Source of the DNA: Pycnococcus provasolii
Taxonomy: Eukaryota > Chlorophyta > Pseudoscourfieldiophyceae > Pseudoscourfieldiales > Pycnococcaceae
Length of the DNA stretch: 64,000 bases
Assembly (NCBI GenBank): GCA_938743325.2
Contig: OW568887.1
Coordinates: forward strand, 372,001 to 436,000
Direction: 5' to 3'
Within the stretch, counting starts at the first letter, position 1, and every line of letters begins with the position of its first letter. The notes under the pieces were generated by a model. That model saw nothing but the letters and a program-made list of their open reading frames with translations, made no database searches and had not been told where the DNA came from. Of the stretch, positions 18,624 through 28,242 are shown piece by piece. Both the position numbers and the translations under genes were made by a program.

Positions 18624-18802
18624 CGGGGGAGGGGGGGGGGGGGGGGGGGGGCGTTCCTTTCCCTTCCCTGCCCTGCCCTGCCCTTCCCTGGCGGCGGCGG
18701 CGCTTCCCCAGAGCCTCGGGGGGTTTTCCATCCTCGCCTTTGTTCATTCCTGCAGCACTTGTTTGTTGTACAGGTGTGTTAGGTTAACACTGTCAGTGCA
18801 CT

Positions 18803-20560
18803 ATGCTTGTATTGTTTGAGACGTCAGCGGGTTATGCGTTATTTAGTGTGAGCAGTAAACTTGCGGTGTCAAGTGAAGAAATCTCCGACATCTCCCAGAC
18901 GTTCACGTCCCTGTCGTCGGCGCAAAAACTCATCAAACTCAAGGCGTTCTCCGCGTTCGAAAATACAACCGAAGCACTTGCAGCGGCATCCTCGTTAGTG
19001 GAATCGAAGTGTCCCAAAGACCTGAAGAAGTTCATCTCGAAACATATCTCGGAGTCGTCAAAAGAGGCACTCGCGGTGGCAGACTCCAAACTCGGAAAAG
19101 CCATTCAAGAAAAAACAGGGATTGCGTGTGTATTCAGCCAAGGTGTGCTCGAACTCACGCGAGGTATCAGGTCCATGCTCACGGACCTCGTCGACGGATT
19201 GACGCCGCAGTCACTCGCACCCATGAGCCTTGGTCTCAGCCACAGCCTCAGCCGATACAAGCTCAAATTCAGCCCAGACAAAGTGGACACCATGGTCATA
19301 CAGGCTATTGGACTGCTTGACGACCTCGACAAGGAACTTAACACGTACGCCATGCGCGTTCGAGAGTGGTACGGATGGCACTTCCCGGAGATGGGGAAAA
19401 TCATCTCCGACAACATCGACTACGCCAAGACTGTGAAGCGACTCGGCTCGCGCGAGACGGCGGCGAACGTCGACCTGTCCGCCATCCTCGAGGAGGAGGT
19501 GGAGCGTGAGCTCAAGGACGCCGCCGTCGTCTCCATGGGAACGGAAATGAGCGAGCAGGACTTCGAGAACATCTTCGCGCTTGCGGACCAGGTGATCAGC
19601 CTCGCCGAGTATCGCTCGCAGCTCGCAGACTACCTCAAGGCGCGCATGAACGCGCTCGCTCCCAACCTCACCGTGCTCGTCGGCGAGCTCGTCGGCGCGC
19701 GACTCATCAGCCACGCAGGTAGCTTGATGAGCCTCGCAAAGTACCCCGCGTCTACGCTGCAGATTCTCGGCGCAGAGAAGGCGCTCTTCCGCGCGCTCAA
19801 GACGAAGCGGGAGACGCCCAAGTACGGGCTGATTTACCACGCAAGCCTCGTGGGACAAGCGGCACCCAAGCACAAGGGAAAGGTGTCGCGCGTGCTTGCG
19901 GCGAAGTGCAGCCTGGGCGTGCGATGTGACGCGCTCGGCGAAGGGGCAACAGTCGACGCCGGAGTGGGAATCGACTCGCGAGCAAAGGTGCGTTCATTCA
20001 GCCATATCTCTTGTTTTTTGCTTTGCCAACCCTTTCTTGCTCGTTTTGACTTTTTGTTTTGTTTGTTTTCATCTGCCTGGGTGAGGTGTAAGCCCGTGCA
20101 GAACCCCGGCTGGAAAACCTGTGCCTGTTTGGGTTTTGAAACGTGGCGAGATCAATACGGAACGACCCCTCCGGGACGCCGTGATGCATTCAACTGCCTC
20201 TGGATCGGAAGCTCTCTCGAAGGGTCGCTCACATCTTCCCCAACCCATGATATCCAGGTGGAGGCACGGCTTCGCCAACTCGAGGGCAAGGGTCTAGCAA
20301 CAGCGACCGCAGCTCCAAAGGGTGCGATTGCGCCATCGCCGTACGCACCTCCCGCTACAACGCCGCGCGGATATGCGCCAGATGGTGACGTGGCCATGTC
20401 GAACGGGGAGAAGAAGGAGAAGAAGGAGAAGAAAGAGAAGAAGGAGAAGAAGGAGAAGAAGGAGAAGGAGGAGAAGGAGGAGAAGAAGGAGAAGAAGGAG
20501 AAGCGCAAGAAGGACGACGACGACGACGACGCGCCCAAGAAGAAGAAGTCAAAGAAGTAG
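18803..20560 (+). CDS. NOP58: NOP58, box C/D snoRNP core protein (two exons)
   Basis: MLVLFETSAGYALF is the characteristic NOP58 start. A coiled-coil domain follows, then the Nop domain with GLIYHASLVGQAAPKHKGKVSR, which contacts 15.5K and the snoRNA. The tail is a long KKE/KKD repeat, as in other NOP58 proteins. The whole span is one open frame, but about 90 residues in the middle (hydrophobic, Cys/Phe-rich) match nothing in the family. They are best read as an intron, 19988-20257. Splicing joins GIDSRAK directly to VEARLRQLEGKG, the normal family order, giving 495 residues. The protein works in the nucleolus in rRNA 2'-O-methylation and pre-rRNA cleavage. Confidence 0.95.
   Translation: MLVLFETSAGYALFSVSSKLAVSSEEISDISQTFTSLSSAQKLIKLKAFSAFENTTEALAAASSLVESKCPKDLKKFISKHISESSKEALAVADSKLGKAIQEKTGIACVFSQGVLELTRGIRSMLTDLVDGLTPQSLAPMSLGLSHSLSRYKLKFSPDKVDTMVIQAIGLLDDLDKELNTYAMRVREWYGWHFPEMGKIISDNIDYAKTVKRLGSRETAANVDLSAILEEEVERELKDAAVVSMGTEMSEQDFENIFALADQVISLAEYRSQLADYLKARMNALAPNLTVLVGELVGARLISHAGSLMSLAKYPASTLQILGAEKALFRALKTKRETPKYGLIYHASLVGQAAPKHKGKVSRVLAAKCSLGVRCDALGEGATVDAGVGIDSRAKVRSFSHISCFLLCQPFLARFDFLFCLFSSAWVRCKPVQNPGWKTCACLGFETWRDQYGTTPPGRRDAFNCLWIGSSLEGSLTSSPTHDIQVEARLRQLEGKGLATATAAPKGAIAPSPYAPPATTPRGYAPDGDVAMSNGEKKEKKEKKEKKEKKEKKEKEEKEEKKEKKEKRKKDDDDDDAPKKKKSKK
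19988..20257 (+). other. Intron in NOP58, stop-free and a multiple of three
   Basis: GTGCGT donor after the Lys codon of GIDSRAK, and TATCCAG acceptor before GTG of VEARL. At 270 bp with no in-frame stop it is invisible to ORF calling. The TTTTGCTTTGCC-rich composition differs from the flanking exons. Confidence 0.8.
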
Positions 20561-20561
20561 T

Positions 20562-20571
20562 TGTAATGTAA
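20562..20571 (+). terminator. Double TGTAA poly(A) signal of NOP58
   Basis: Two adjacent TGTAA copies begin one base after the stop codon. Confidence 0.65.
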
Positions 20572-20672
20572 ACGTGGACTTGTTTTAGTTAAACAAATTC
20601 AATTCAGACACCCCGTCGCATAATATTTTTATGTACTGTATATTAGTATATTGCTGGATCTGCCTCGCGCTT

Positions 20673-21113
20673 TCACCTTGGCACGTGCGTTCCGTTTCCC
20701 TTGCCGTCAGGACACCACCTGCCTGCGTCTCCTCCTCCCGCGGCTGGAAACTCGTGTTCGTCCTGACTTGCGTTGGGCATAGTTTTTTCCCACCCCTCCT
20801 CGAAGACGCTCTTCGCGCCAGGTATCGGCGGGTTGTTCGCGAGCCAGTCTGTGTCTTTCATCTGCTTGGCGAGTGTGCGCACGAGGTCTTCGACACTTGA
20901 GTTCGAGTCATCTTGCATCATAGAAGCAGCTTCCATCATAGAAGTCTGTTTAGACGCGTCCACCTCCATCGGCGCGAGTGACGAAGAAGGTTGCTGTGCA
21001 GGAGGTGATTCTTTTGACAACGCCTGAGAACCCTTAGAAGCGCCTTGCCCCCCCGGGCCCGTCGTCGTAGTTTCGTTCAACGACGACGACGACTTGGATG
21101 ACGACGTACCCAT
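20673..21113 (-). CDS. Small acidic protein of unknown function
   Basis: 146 residues from a good ATG. The first 75 are Ser/Thr/Gln-rich and probably disordered. The rest contains a likely helix (SSVEDLVRTLAKQMKDTDWL) and a conserved-looking NPPIPGAKSVFEEGWEK segment. No signal peptide, membrane segment or recognised domain. It is convergent with NOP58, 112 bp away. It could be a subunit or adaptor peptide; I do not assign it. Confidence 0.65.
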   Translation of the reverse strand: MGTSSSKSSSSLNETTTTGPGGQGASKGSQALSKESPPAQQPSSSLAPMEVDASKQTSMMEAASMMQDDSNSSVEDLVRTLAKQMKDTDWLANNPPIPGAKSVFEEGWEKTMPNASQDEHEFPAAGGGDAGRWCPDGKGNGTHVPR

Positions 21114-21280
21114 AAGGTTATGGTGGCGAGAGAGAATAAATAAAATAAATAAATAAATTAATTAATGACAGAAAGAGCGAGAGTGACGGCGACGCTGACG
21201 GTGACGCTGACGGTGATGGCGGAAGAAAGTTGCGCGTGGAGGGGAAAACAAAAGAGTTTGTTGGACTCTGCCCTCATGCA

Positions 21281-21355
21281 GGGGATCCGTCGTTGTCGTT
21301 TTACCCTGGTCGAGCAGCATTGGGGTGGCCGGGTGGGAAAATGGGGATCCCGCTC
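21281..21355 (+). promoter_or_regulatory. GGATCC-bounded 75-bp element, copy A
   Basis: Starts GGGGATCCGTCG, has CCCTGGTCGAG near the middle and ends GGGATCCCGCTCG. Copies B and C share this order. It lies about 230 bp before the two-exon gene at 21584. Confidence 0.5.
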
Positions 21356-21583
21356 GCGTGTTTTTTTCGTCGGTCTCGTGTTTTTGCTGAAGAATGCAAT
21401 GGCGCCATATCTTTATTCCCGGGCGGTCTCCTTCGCTTCTTAGGATTCTCGAAGCCCCTTCAACGTGTATACTTGCCCAGAGGCGGCGGCGGTCCCCTCG
21501 CGCCGCCACCGCCGCATCGGGAAGCGCCGCGGAGGCGACATTCGTCCACGCGCCCCATCCGGTGCAGTCATTTCTTTCAAAAA

Positions 21584-21883
21584 ATGACCACATCAGAGGT
21601 GACGCGCGAGAAGCGGCTCACCGCGTCGATGCTGTTCAACTCCTTCAAGGGCGTTGAGCGATATTCGCTCGACGCCCTGCAGGTAGCCAATGCGCGCGCA
21701 GGTGCTGGCGCACGACAATGTTGTAGGATCGTCATGCCTTGCGTTGCGGTACCAAACGTTGCGTAGGCGCAACACCAGGAGATGGCAGAGCAATCAGAGA
21801 GCGATGAGCCGAATTCGGCGAAGTCGATGTCATCAACCGTAAGCGAGTTGCTTCAGTCAATGTCTTCGTTGGGCATTGTGTGA
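21584..21883 (+). CDS. 71-residue protein of unknown function, two exons
   Basis: Exon 1 (21584-21682) reads MTTSEVTREKRLTASMLFNS and ends SLDALQ. A GT-AG intron of 84 bp (21683-21766) follows. Exon 2 (21767-21883) continues in frame as AQHQEMAEQSESDEP and ends SMSSLGIV. The product is a short helical, soluble protein with no recognised domain. The exon join is phase 0, both splice sites are canonical, and both exons have coding-like composition while the intron does not. Unspliced reading runs into the intron and stops there. Confidence 0.5.
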
Positions 21884-22220
21884 CGGGAATAAGTAGGGGT
21901 TTGGCCCATGGCCTCCTCTTCGAGTGTAAGGGAATTTCCCCCGGAGGGAGAACTTCCCTGGGGACTTTCTCCTCTTGGCGGCGGAGCCGGTTGGAGGTGT
22001 GTGTTTCCCAGCAAATCAAGCAAACGCCTTGCAGTAGTTCTCTGTACGCGAGGGGCTGAGCGGCGACGAAAGAGTCGGATTTAGAGAAGCGATTGTGCGA
22101 ATACGACGACCACGCCCGCGACGCAGCTGCATTGATACTCAAACGTGAGATGGAAGAGCGATGGCGATGTGCGGTAAGAAGAGCGGCACATGGAATTACA
22201 GTATAGTTACAGTACATGAA
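21884..22220. other. Intergenic gap between convergent genes
   Basis: Nothing coding is seen. There is a G-rich, mirror-like patch (TTCCCCCGGAGGGAGAA) at about 21940 and no repeats of note. Confidence 0.5.
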
Positions 22221-22225
22221 TTACA
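22207..22225 (-). terminator. TGTAA poly(A) signals of the 2OG oxygenase gene
   Basis: TTACA occurs twice on the plus strand, one copy overlapping the stop codon (minus-strand TTGTAA) and one 10 bases beyond. Confidence 0.55.
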
Positions 22226-23393
22226 AGGAAAATGGTTCGACGCTCGCAGCGGAGCGAAGTAGGCGAGCGGCACGTTCGCCATGTTCACGCGGAACGGCGA
22301 CGAGCACGCTATTGGCAGGCTTGCCCATGCTCGTCTGCATCCATCCTTCGACGACGACGGGCGCGCAGCCTGGATGATTCAGCAAAGTCTCAATGCCGCG
22401 ACGCACGGATGCCAACCATAGGGCAGGTGCGCCACGTCGGCTCGCGGAGTTGTCGTCGGCGAAGGCTCCGGCGCCGCGCACGAGCAGGACGTCTAGATTT
22501 GATTCGGAAGAAATGCGAGACGCCTCGACGCGCGCATCGGCGAGTGAGGCGAGAGGAGGCTGAGGTAGACTTTGCAGCGGAAATCCCATGCGAATGAGTT
22601 CCTCCCAGTCGGTTCGTGACACGCGCGAGAAAGAGCTTTGTACGAAGTAGATGACGCTGTATCGTTCGCCTTGAAATTCTGCCGTGTAGTGCGGGACGCG
22701 ACCGTCGAAGCAAACCCACTCACTCTTGACGTCCTTTTTTGTCGTCCCGTGCCCGTCTTCGTCTTCGACGATAAGCTCTCCTCCGTCGTACTCGCCGAGC
22801 CCGCGTATGAACGACGGCCCAACGTTGTTGCCGTCGACGTGTCTCACCGAGCTGTAGTTGTAGTTGATTTGTATCGACGTGAACGGCGGTGCAGTGCCGC
22901 CTTTTGGCACCATCCAAGCAGGCGTCGAGTCTAAGAGCTGCGGCAGGATCTTGGAGTCGTGCGCGTCGTGGAAGAGTGCGACGAGCGCCTTGGTCAGTTC
23001 CCCTTGCGTTTCAGGCGCAATCACAGGCTTCTTGCTCCCGACGAGTCCGAGGCATATTTGCGCGACGGCGTTGACGTTATCCGGCAGGACGGTTTTCCTT
23101 CTGTCTGAGAGCGGAATGGCTGCAGATCTTAGAGCGCTGAGCGCGGCATGTTCGTGCGACTGCGAGTGCCTAGCACAGTCCTCCCTATCATCGCTAACCT
23201 TAGTTGAGCTGTTGCTGACACTGATGATGTGTTCACGCCAGGCCGGGGACGCGTCGCGGAACACCAAAGAGGCCGGAACACTAGATAAGGAGCGGGAGCT
23301 GCCTAGTTGACTACTACATGAAGTGTGCGTCTGAGAGCGTTTGAAGGAGGAGGAGAAGCACCTTCGAGTACAGGTAAACGCCGCCATCGCCAT
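22221..23393 (-). CDS. 2-oxoglutarate/Fe(II)-dependent oxygenase, organelle-targeted
   Basis: 390 residues from MAMAAFTCTRRCFSSSF at 23393; the N-terminus is Ser/Arg-rich with few acids, so probably a transit peptide. The core is a double-stranded beta-helix with the iron site: HVD (His185, Asp187) in INYNYSSVRHVDGNNVGPS, a distal His235 in PHYTAEF, and an Arg244 nine residues later (GERYSVIYFV) to bind 2OG. GLGEYDGGELIVEDEDG sits between. This subfamily is common in microalgae and in some DNA viruses, and is distantly related to JBP/TET-type and prolyl hydroxylase-like enzymes. The substrate is unknown. The C-terminal 130 residues form a separate unassigned domain. Confidence 0.8.
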   Translation of the reverse strand: MAMAAFTCTRRCFSSSFKRSQTHTSCSSQLGSSRSLSSVPASLVFRDASPAWREHIISVSNSSTKVSDDREDCARHSQSHEHAALSALRSAAIPLSDRRKTVLPDNVNAVAQICLGLVGSKKPVIAPETQGELTKALVALFHDAHDSKILPQLLDSTPAWMVPKGGTAPPFTSIQINYNYSSVRHVDGNNVGPSFIRGLGEYDGGELIVEDEDGHGTTKKDVKSEWVCFDGRVPHYTAEFQGERYSVIYFVQSSFSRVSRTDWEELIRMGFPLQSLPQPPLASLADARVEASRISSESNLDVLLVRGAGAFADDNSASRRGAPALWLASVRRGIETLLNHPGCAPVVVEGWMQTSMGKPANSVLVAVPREHGERAARLLRSAASVEPFSL

Positions 23394-23577
23394 GAAATAA
23401 ATCGGGGAAATATTTAATTTTCTTCTGGGGAGAGTCAAATTTCCCTCACCCCCGAGGCCCCCGGGGTGAAATTAGTGAAAATGCCACAGTTTGTGTGACG
23501 TGTCCCAGTTGAAAATCATTTGTCAGTCCCAATTGTGAACAACTCTTCGTGCGTGGTAACTCTTCGTGATCAAATCA

Positions 23578-24492
23578 ATGTCGTCGAAGTTGTCTGCGGC
23601 GGTTACTACAACAAAGAATAGGAAAGGAGGACGAGTCCTCGAATATGGACCCGACGTCGCGTACCTGCTCTTCAACATCTGGTACCTGCTCGCAGGCGTG
23701 CTCGCACTCTACTTGAGCCCGCTCCACTGGGCGGTGATGAATTCAAATTCACCAGCATCATCAAGTGCTGCCACGTCGCGCATGCGATCCATACTGATAC
23801 GCAACTTCGCGACGTGTTACATAGGATACGCGCCGTGGCATTGGTACCTCTACGGTGCCAATGGTGGTGCGCCTCCGAAAGCAGCGAAGCGCAAGTTCAA
23901 TACGAACATGCCCGATCCTTCTCAGCACGAGAGAGATCGATTCTGGACATTCGTCGGCTTCGCCATCTCCGCATACCTTGAATGCATACTCGTTGAAGCT
24001 ACACTGAATCGTCGAGGAGAGAAGAATTACGACGCGACGTCCTTCTCTGCTGCATTTGTCGCCGTAGCGACGTTCAGCGTTCCATGGTTTCGGGAAGTGC
24101 ACTTCTACTTTTCGCACCGCGCGCTCCACCTCCGCACCCTCTACAAGTACATTCACTCTCTCCATCACAAGTCAATCAACACTGCCGTCTGGAGTGGATT
24201 GGCGATGCATCCACTCGAGCACCTCGTGTACTTCACCTGCCTCGTTCCCTACGCCATCATGCTTTACCTTTCCAACGGCGCCTGGTATGCGGCGATTCCG
24301 TTCTACTACGCCAAGTTGCACTCAGAATTGTCACCAATAATGGGTCACCACGGCTTCGAGGGACTTGGTGGGAGCGAGTTTCACCACGGACACCACGAAC
24401 TCTTCAACTGCAACTACGGGTCCCCCGCTGTTCCGCTCGACTACTGGCTGAAAACCGACGCCGCGTCGATGAAAGCGAAGAAGTCGAAATGA
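23578..24492 (+). CDS. Sterol desaturase / fatty acid hydroxylase superfamily enzyme
   Basis: 304 residues from MSSKLSAAV at 23578. Several membrane segments (about 25-50, 75-95, 125-145, 160-175 and 215-240) surround the di-iron histidine boxes: HRALH, HSLHH and, near the C-terminus, HHGHH, with FEGLGGSEFHHGHHELFNCNYGSP between the last helix and the end. The family acts in the ER on sterols, fatty acids or carotenoids (C-5 desaturase, C-4 oxidase, beta-carotene hydroxylase). The spacing is closest to plain FA_hydroxylase members, so the exact substrate is not assigned. A TGTAA follows 52 bases after the stop. Confidence 0.85.
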   Translation: MSSKLSAAVTTTKNRKGGRVLEYGPDVAYLLFNIWYLLAGVLALYLSPLHWAVMNSNSPASSSAATSRMRSILIRNFATCYIGYAPWHWYLYGANGGAPPKAAKRKFNTNMPDPSQHERDRFWTFVGFAISAYLECILVEATLNRRGEKNYDATSFSAAFVAVATFSVPWFREVHFYFSHRALHLRTLYKYIHSLHHKSINTAVWSGLAMHPLEHLVYFTCLVPYAIMLYLSNGAWYAAIPFYYAKLHSELSPIMGHHGFEGLGGSEFHHGHHELFNCNYGSPAVPLDYWLKTDAASMKAKKSK

Positions 24493-24543
24493 AGAAAACG
24501 GGGAAATGTGGGATAGAAAAAAACAGTTCAACTAGTTAAGAGA

Positions 24544-24548
24544 TGTAA
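24544..24548 (+). terminator. TGTAA poly(A) signal of the hydroxylase gene
   Basis: TGTAA 52 bases after the stop, in the 100-bp gap to the convergent HPC2/ubinuclein gene. Confidence 0.5.
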
Positions 24549-24592
24549 AGCGTTAAATGAAACTGAGACAAAAACACCACAGAACAATTTCA

Positions 24593-25735
24593 TCACGAAA
24601 CGTTCATTGCTGCTGGTGGTGGAGGTGGTGGTGGTGGTGCCGGCGAGTCGTGCATCGGAGGTATGAAGATTGGCACCTGCGGCTGGGGACTCTTTTCCCG
24701 AGATGGTGCCGAAGGTGCAGGCGGCGGCGCGGCGGACAATGCAAGTGGCGGCGGCGCCGCCGCGGGTGCCGCGGCGGTAGTACAATCATCCGGCGAATCT
24801 TCCAGGCAGATGGTCTGACCCTCCGCCGGTCCAGATTTCTCGGGCATTCCCTTTTTGATGTTCCGTCGAATCGCGTTGGTGTTGGAGTAATTCATGCAGC
24901 ACTGCTGCAACGTCACGCATACGTCCTTGACGTGAGAACCAACAACCGGCTCGCGACCCAACGTACTGAGCGCCTGCACAACCTTCTTCGGGATGACGAT
25001 GGTGCGCTTCTTGTTGTCCTCCTCTTCGTTTCCCGTAGGCTTTGGCACCGAAGGCTTCTCGGCCATCGCCACGCGAATGCACTTCGCCACGGCTTTTCTT
25101 AGCTCCGGTGGCCACGACTTGGTGATTTTGGTGTTGGGAAGCACGTTTGGCGCACGTTTCCGCTTTGGCGAGCTCGGCGCGCCTGCGCCAGCACCACTGT
25201 CGCTCGGCGGAGATGGATCGATGGCAGTACCGTTCGAGTTGTGTCCATTCGCGTCCAGTTTTGTGATCTCGGCACGAATGGAACCCGTCGCCGCCTTCGG
25301 CTGCTCCTGAACGTGGTTGCCAGCCTGCTCGGGCACATGCGACTTGGGCGGGCGTCCTTGCGACGGCTTGGGCACCTTGAAGCCGGCATTATGTTTCGGG
25401 CCATTTTTCTGTGGCTTAGCCCTCTCAGCCGCAGGCTGCGGCGGCGGCGCTGCTGCAGCAGCAGCACGCGCCTTCTGCTCTTCTTCCGTCAGCTTGCGCC
25501 TCGATACGCCCGCTCCACCGCTGATGTAGAAGCCCTTGTGTCGCGGCGCCTCATCCAGCTGCATGCAATACGCGTTTTCCTCGCTGTCGTCGATGATGTC
25601 ATCGTCTGTGTCATACTCGTCCTCCTTGTTGCGCGCGCCGAGCTCACGCTTGCTGAGCAAGGTGCTACGCTTCCTCTTCGCGCCGCTCGGTGATGCAGGG
25701 TGCGCCCTGATCGACTGAGAGTTTGTGCGTCCATC

Positions 25736-25773
<38 letters not shown>

Positions 25774-26632
25774 TGAAAGCTGCCGCGCCTCCGTGTCCCT
25801 GCTCCGCCTCAATACGCGCGATGACATCCGCCATGCGTGAGAGGCCAACACCAACGGAGTGCGCCGCCGCAGGAGGTGGTCGCGCCGACGCTGCAGCCTT
25901 TCCATCTTTTCTGCCTGCATCGTCGTTGGCTTCCATGTCGTCGTCGTCGTCGTCGTCGTCCTTATTCGTTCGTTGTTGTGCTGCGGCGCCGAAGCGTGGC
26001 GGGGGCAGGCCGAATTTCGCGTGTTGCTGCTTGCACACCTTGCGCCAGTTGAATCTCGTTTCGCGCTCGACGACCTCTTGTGCGTCTAGCTCTGCAGCGG
26101 GCATTCGCACTAGTAGTCTCCTGCACACGTCCCCCACCTTGGTGGCCCGTTTCCAAGTTGCAGCGTCGGCGTTGACACCCTCCTTTGCGATTCCCGACCA
26201 CGGCGAGATTTCTCCTGCCGCAGCCGCTGCCGCTGTATTAAGCGTTTGTGTTGGCAGTGCATCATCCCCCGTACGTTGTTGTTGGAGTGCAGCACCACCA
26301 CGTTGTTGTCCCGTCGTCGTCGGTGCTTGTCCCGTCGTCGGTGCTTGAGGCGCCGCGAGATGTGCATGTGCACCGGCAGCAGCATACGACACAGGCACCA
26401 CAGCTTCGGGTGTGATTCTCTGCGGGGCGATCCGTCTTTTTTGATTCAGGTTATTATGAGGCGCACCACCACCCAAACCACCACCACCAACACCACCACC
26501 ACCAACACCAACACCAACACCACCACCACCACCACGCTGCTGCTGCTGCATAGACATGCGAGGTGACAAAGAAGATACAGCTGGCTGCATGAAAGACACA
26601 CCTTGGAGGCTTGGCGCGTGAGGTCCCTCCAT
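24593..26632 (-). CDS. HPC2/ubinuclein subunit of the HIRA histone chaperone
   Basis: 679 residues. The defining segment, near residues 335-375, is the HUN (Hpc2-related) motif: DEYDTDDDIIDDSEENAY followed by HKGFYISGG. It binds histone H3.3 in HIRA complexes. Around it are poly-Asp runs, a Gly-rich N-terminus, basic nuclear-signal-like stretches (GAKRKRSTLL, SPKRKRAPN) and a Pro-rich tail. A helical region near 520-625 (WPPELRKAVAKCIRVAM and RRNIKKGM) is probably the ubinuclein middle domain. The protein places H3.3 independently of replication. Outside these blocks it is low complexity, as usual for the family. Confidence 0.85.
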
Positions 26633-27688
26633 TTTATTTTAGGACGAAAACGAAACGCGAAATGAAACGTGAAATGGCGGAAAAATTCCCGAGGGTTCAA
26701 AATGACTTAGGAAGTACCAAACCAAAGGCAGCGCGCGCCGGAGATGTTCCCGCCCGGGATACCCTGTTGACTGGAGCACGAGGCCCGCCCTGGGCCCACG
26801 GGCCCGGGGCCCGGCCTTGGTTTTTGGCCGGCGTGGTAAAGAACTCCACAACTCTTAGTAAGCACGAACGTCAAAAACGAGTGACGACGTGAAAATAAAC
26901 CAAAAGTGTAGAATGAAGTTACAGTGGGGGAAAAAGGGAAGGGCGAGCCTCGTGAGGCTCGAGTCCCAAGGGGACCAACAGGTCGAGGAATTCCTGGACC
27001 TAATAAGTGTCAAAGAAGTATGGCGCCGCGGGGGAAAATAAATAAAAGAGAAGAGTGAAGGTTACTATGGGGTAAAAGTGAAGGGTGTGCCCGAGTGCGT
27101 CTCGGCGCGCCAGACCCTTCCAAGGGGAGAATAGGTCGAGAGAAAACTCCGACCTATATCCTGGTTAAAAGTCCAATGTCAAGGAGGCACCTCGACCTAT
27201 TCCATATGACAATCTGTCATATGGGATTCCAAACTACCCACAGCCCTCCATCTATATTCCAACTAACACCAGAGCCAGTGTGGAACGAGAGTCGTCCATC
27301 TTCCAATACATTATTCCTACCATCTGGGACCCATTGTTGAATGAGTCCCCATCCAACCATAAACCCTAAACTCCATCTGAACATCTCACAACCGTCACTC
27401 CCCCAGGCGCCAATCCTAGATCTGCTCACAGCCGTCCATCATACTAATTATTCCATGTAAACCAGGTACCCATTGTTGAACGGATACCTGTCCAACCAAA
27501 CCCCTAACTGCATGCTGATCCATCGCTCACTCCCCCATGGCACGATCCCCAGCGGTGTTGTGCCATCCAATTATGTCAGCATCCCTCCATAAAGCAGCAC
27601 CTGTCTCCATTTCTTATGATCTGACACCGAAAGCTGTTTGGTAAACGTATCCGCAAGTTGTTGTTTAGTTCCCACCAGTTTGAGATCC
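26633..27688. other. Intergenic region with diverged direct repeats
   Basis: No convincing gene. At 26745-26825 there is a GGGCCC/CCCGGG-rich patch like others near gene starts. AGGTCGAG recurs at about 26980 and 27133. From about 27335 to 27550 a unit of roughly 125 bp occurs twice with divergence. Confidence 0.55.
27336..27555 (+). repeat. Diverged tandem duplication, unit about 125 bp
   Basis: CCCATTGTTGAA, then CCAACCATAAACCC and CACTCCCCCAGGC in the first copy correspond to CCCATTGTTGAA, CCAACCAAACCCC and CACTCCCCCATGG in the second. Too diverged for a recent duplication. Confidence 0.55.
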
Positions 27689-28113
27689 ATGGCCCAACGA
27701 CTACTCTACGGAGACGTAATGTCCCGTGAGGAAGCGGGCGCTCGTGCGGGTGTTTTGTTGCAGAAGAGGCAGCGTCTACCTGACGACGATAAGACGTGGC
27801 ACATGTTGTGGAAGGCACTCGCCGAGGCCTCGAGCATGGGAGCAAAGGTAGCGCTGACGTGTCCGGACCACACACTGCTGTCTGCTGGGTACTATTGCTG
27901 AGAGCTACGATGGCAGAAAATTCTTCATTCACTTGGCTCTACGACGGATTGGCTAGCCTCGACCAGGTGCTCTCGCGCCGTCGGGCTGAGTCCCGGACGC
28001 TGTTGGAAGTGGAACGCGCGTTCAACAGCCTTAAGGCTGGATACGATTTCATCGAACACGACTCGTTTTTCTGGCATACGGAGAGTCCGAAACGGCCTAA
28101 CCCTAACCACTAA
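27689..28113 (+). CDS. Possible small unknown gene (two short open segments)
   Basis: An ATG at 27689 opens MAQRLLYGDVMSREEAGARA and continues to SSMGAK, after which GTAGCG could be a splice donor. A second open segment from about 27908 reads AENSSFTWLYDGLASLDQVL to HDSFFWHTES. Both look coding in composition, but I could not find a splice that joins them cleanly, so one or both may be chance. The end runs into CCTAACCCTAACC telomere-type sequence. Confidence 0.3.
28096..28108 (-). repeat. Short telomere-type repeat (two units, CCCTAA orientation)
   Basis: CCTAACCCTAACC, 135 bp before the hydrolase start codon. Opposite orientation to the arrays at 2-15 kb. Confidence 0.8.
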
Positions 28114-28242
28114 TCAATCGTTTGGGGTTTTGCGTGTGCCAGAAAATCTACGCCCCCACCTCGCCCGCCCCTCCGGATATGAGTGGCTCATTTCACACTC
28201 TTCTTCGCCCTCGGGGGCCACAGAGGAGAGAGATCGCACGTC

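Larger units (their letters stand above)
17913..18802. other. Intergenic region with foldback element and G-runs
   Basis: No host gene. It holds G-runs at about 17985-18000 and 18625-18650 and the 423-bp foldback element described separately. GGGGGATCCGTC occurs at 18030, and a second GGATCC lies near 18073. Confidence 0.6.

Noticed and set aside
18624-18650. Long G-runs as assembly gaps or centromere repeats
   Set aside because: They are simple homopolymers beside a foldback element and other GC-rich patches; nothing suggests an assembly join.
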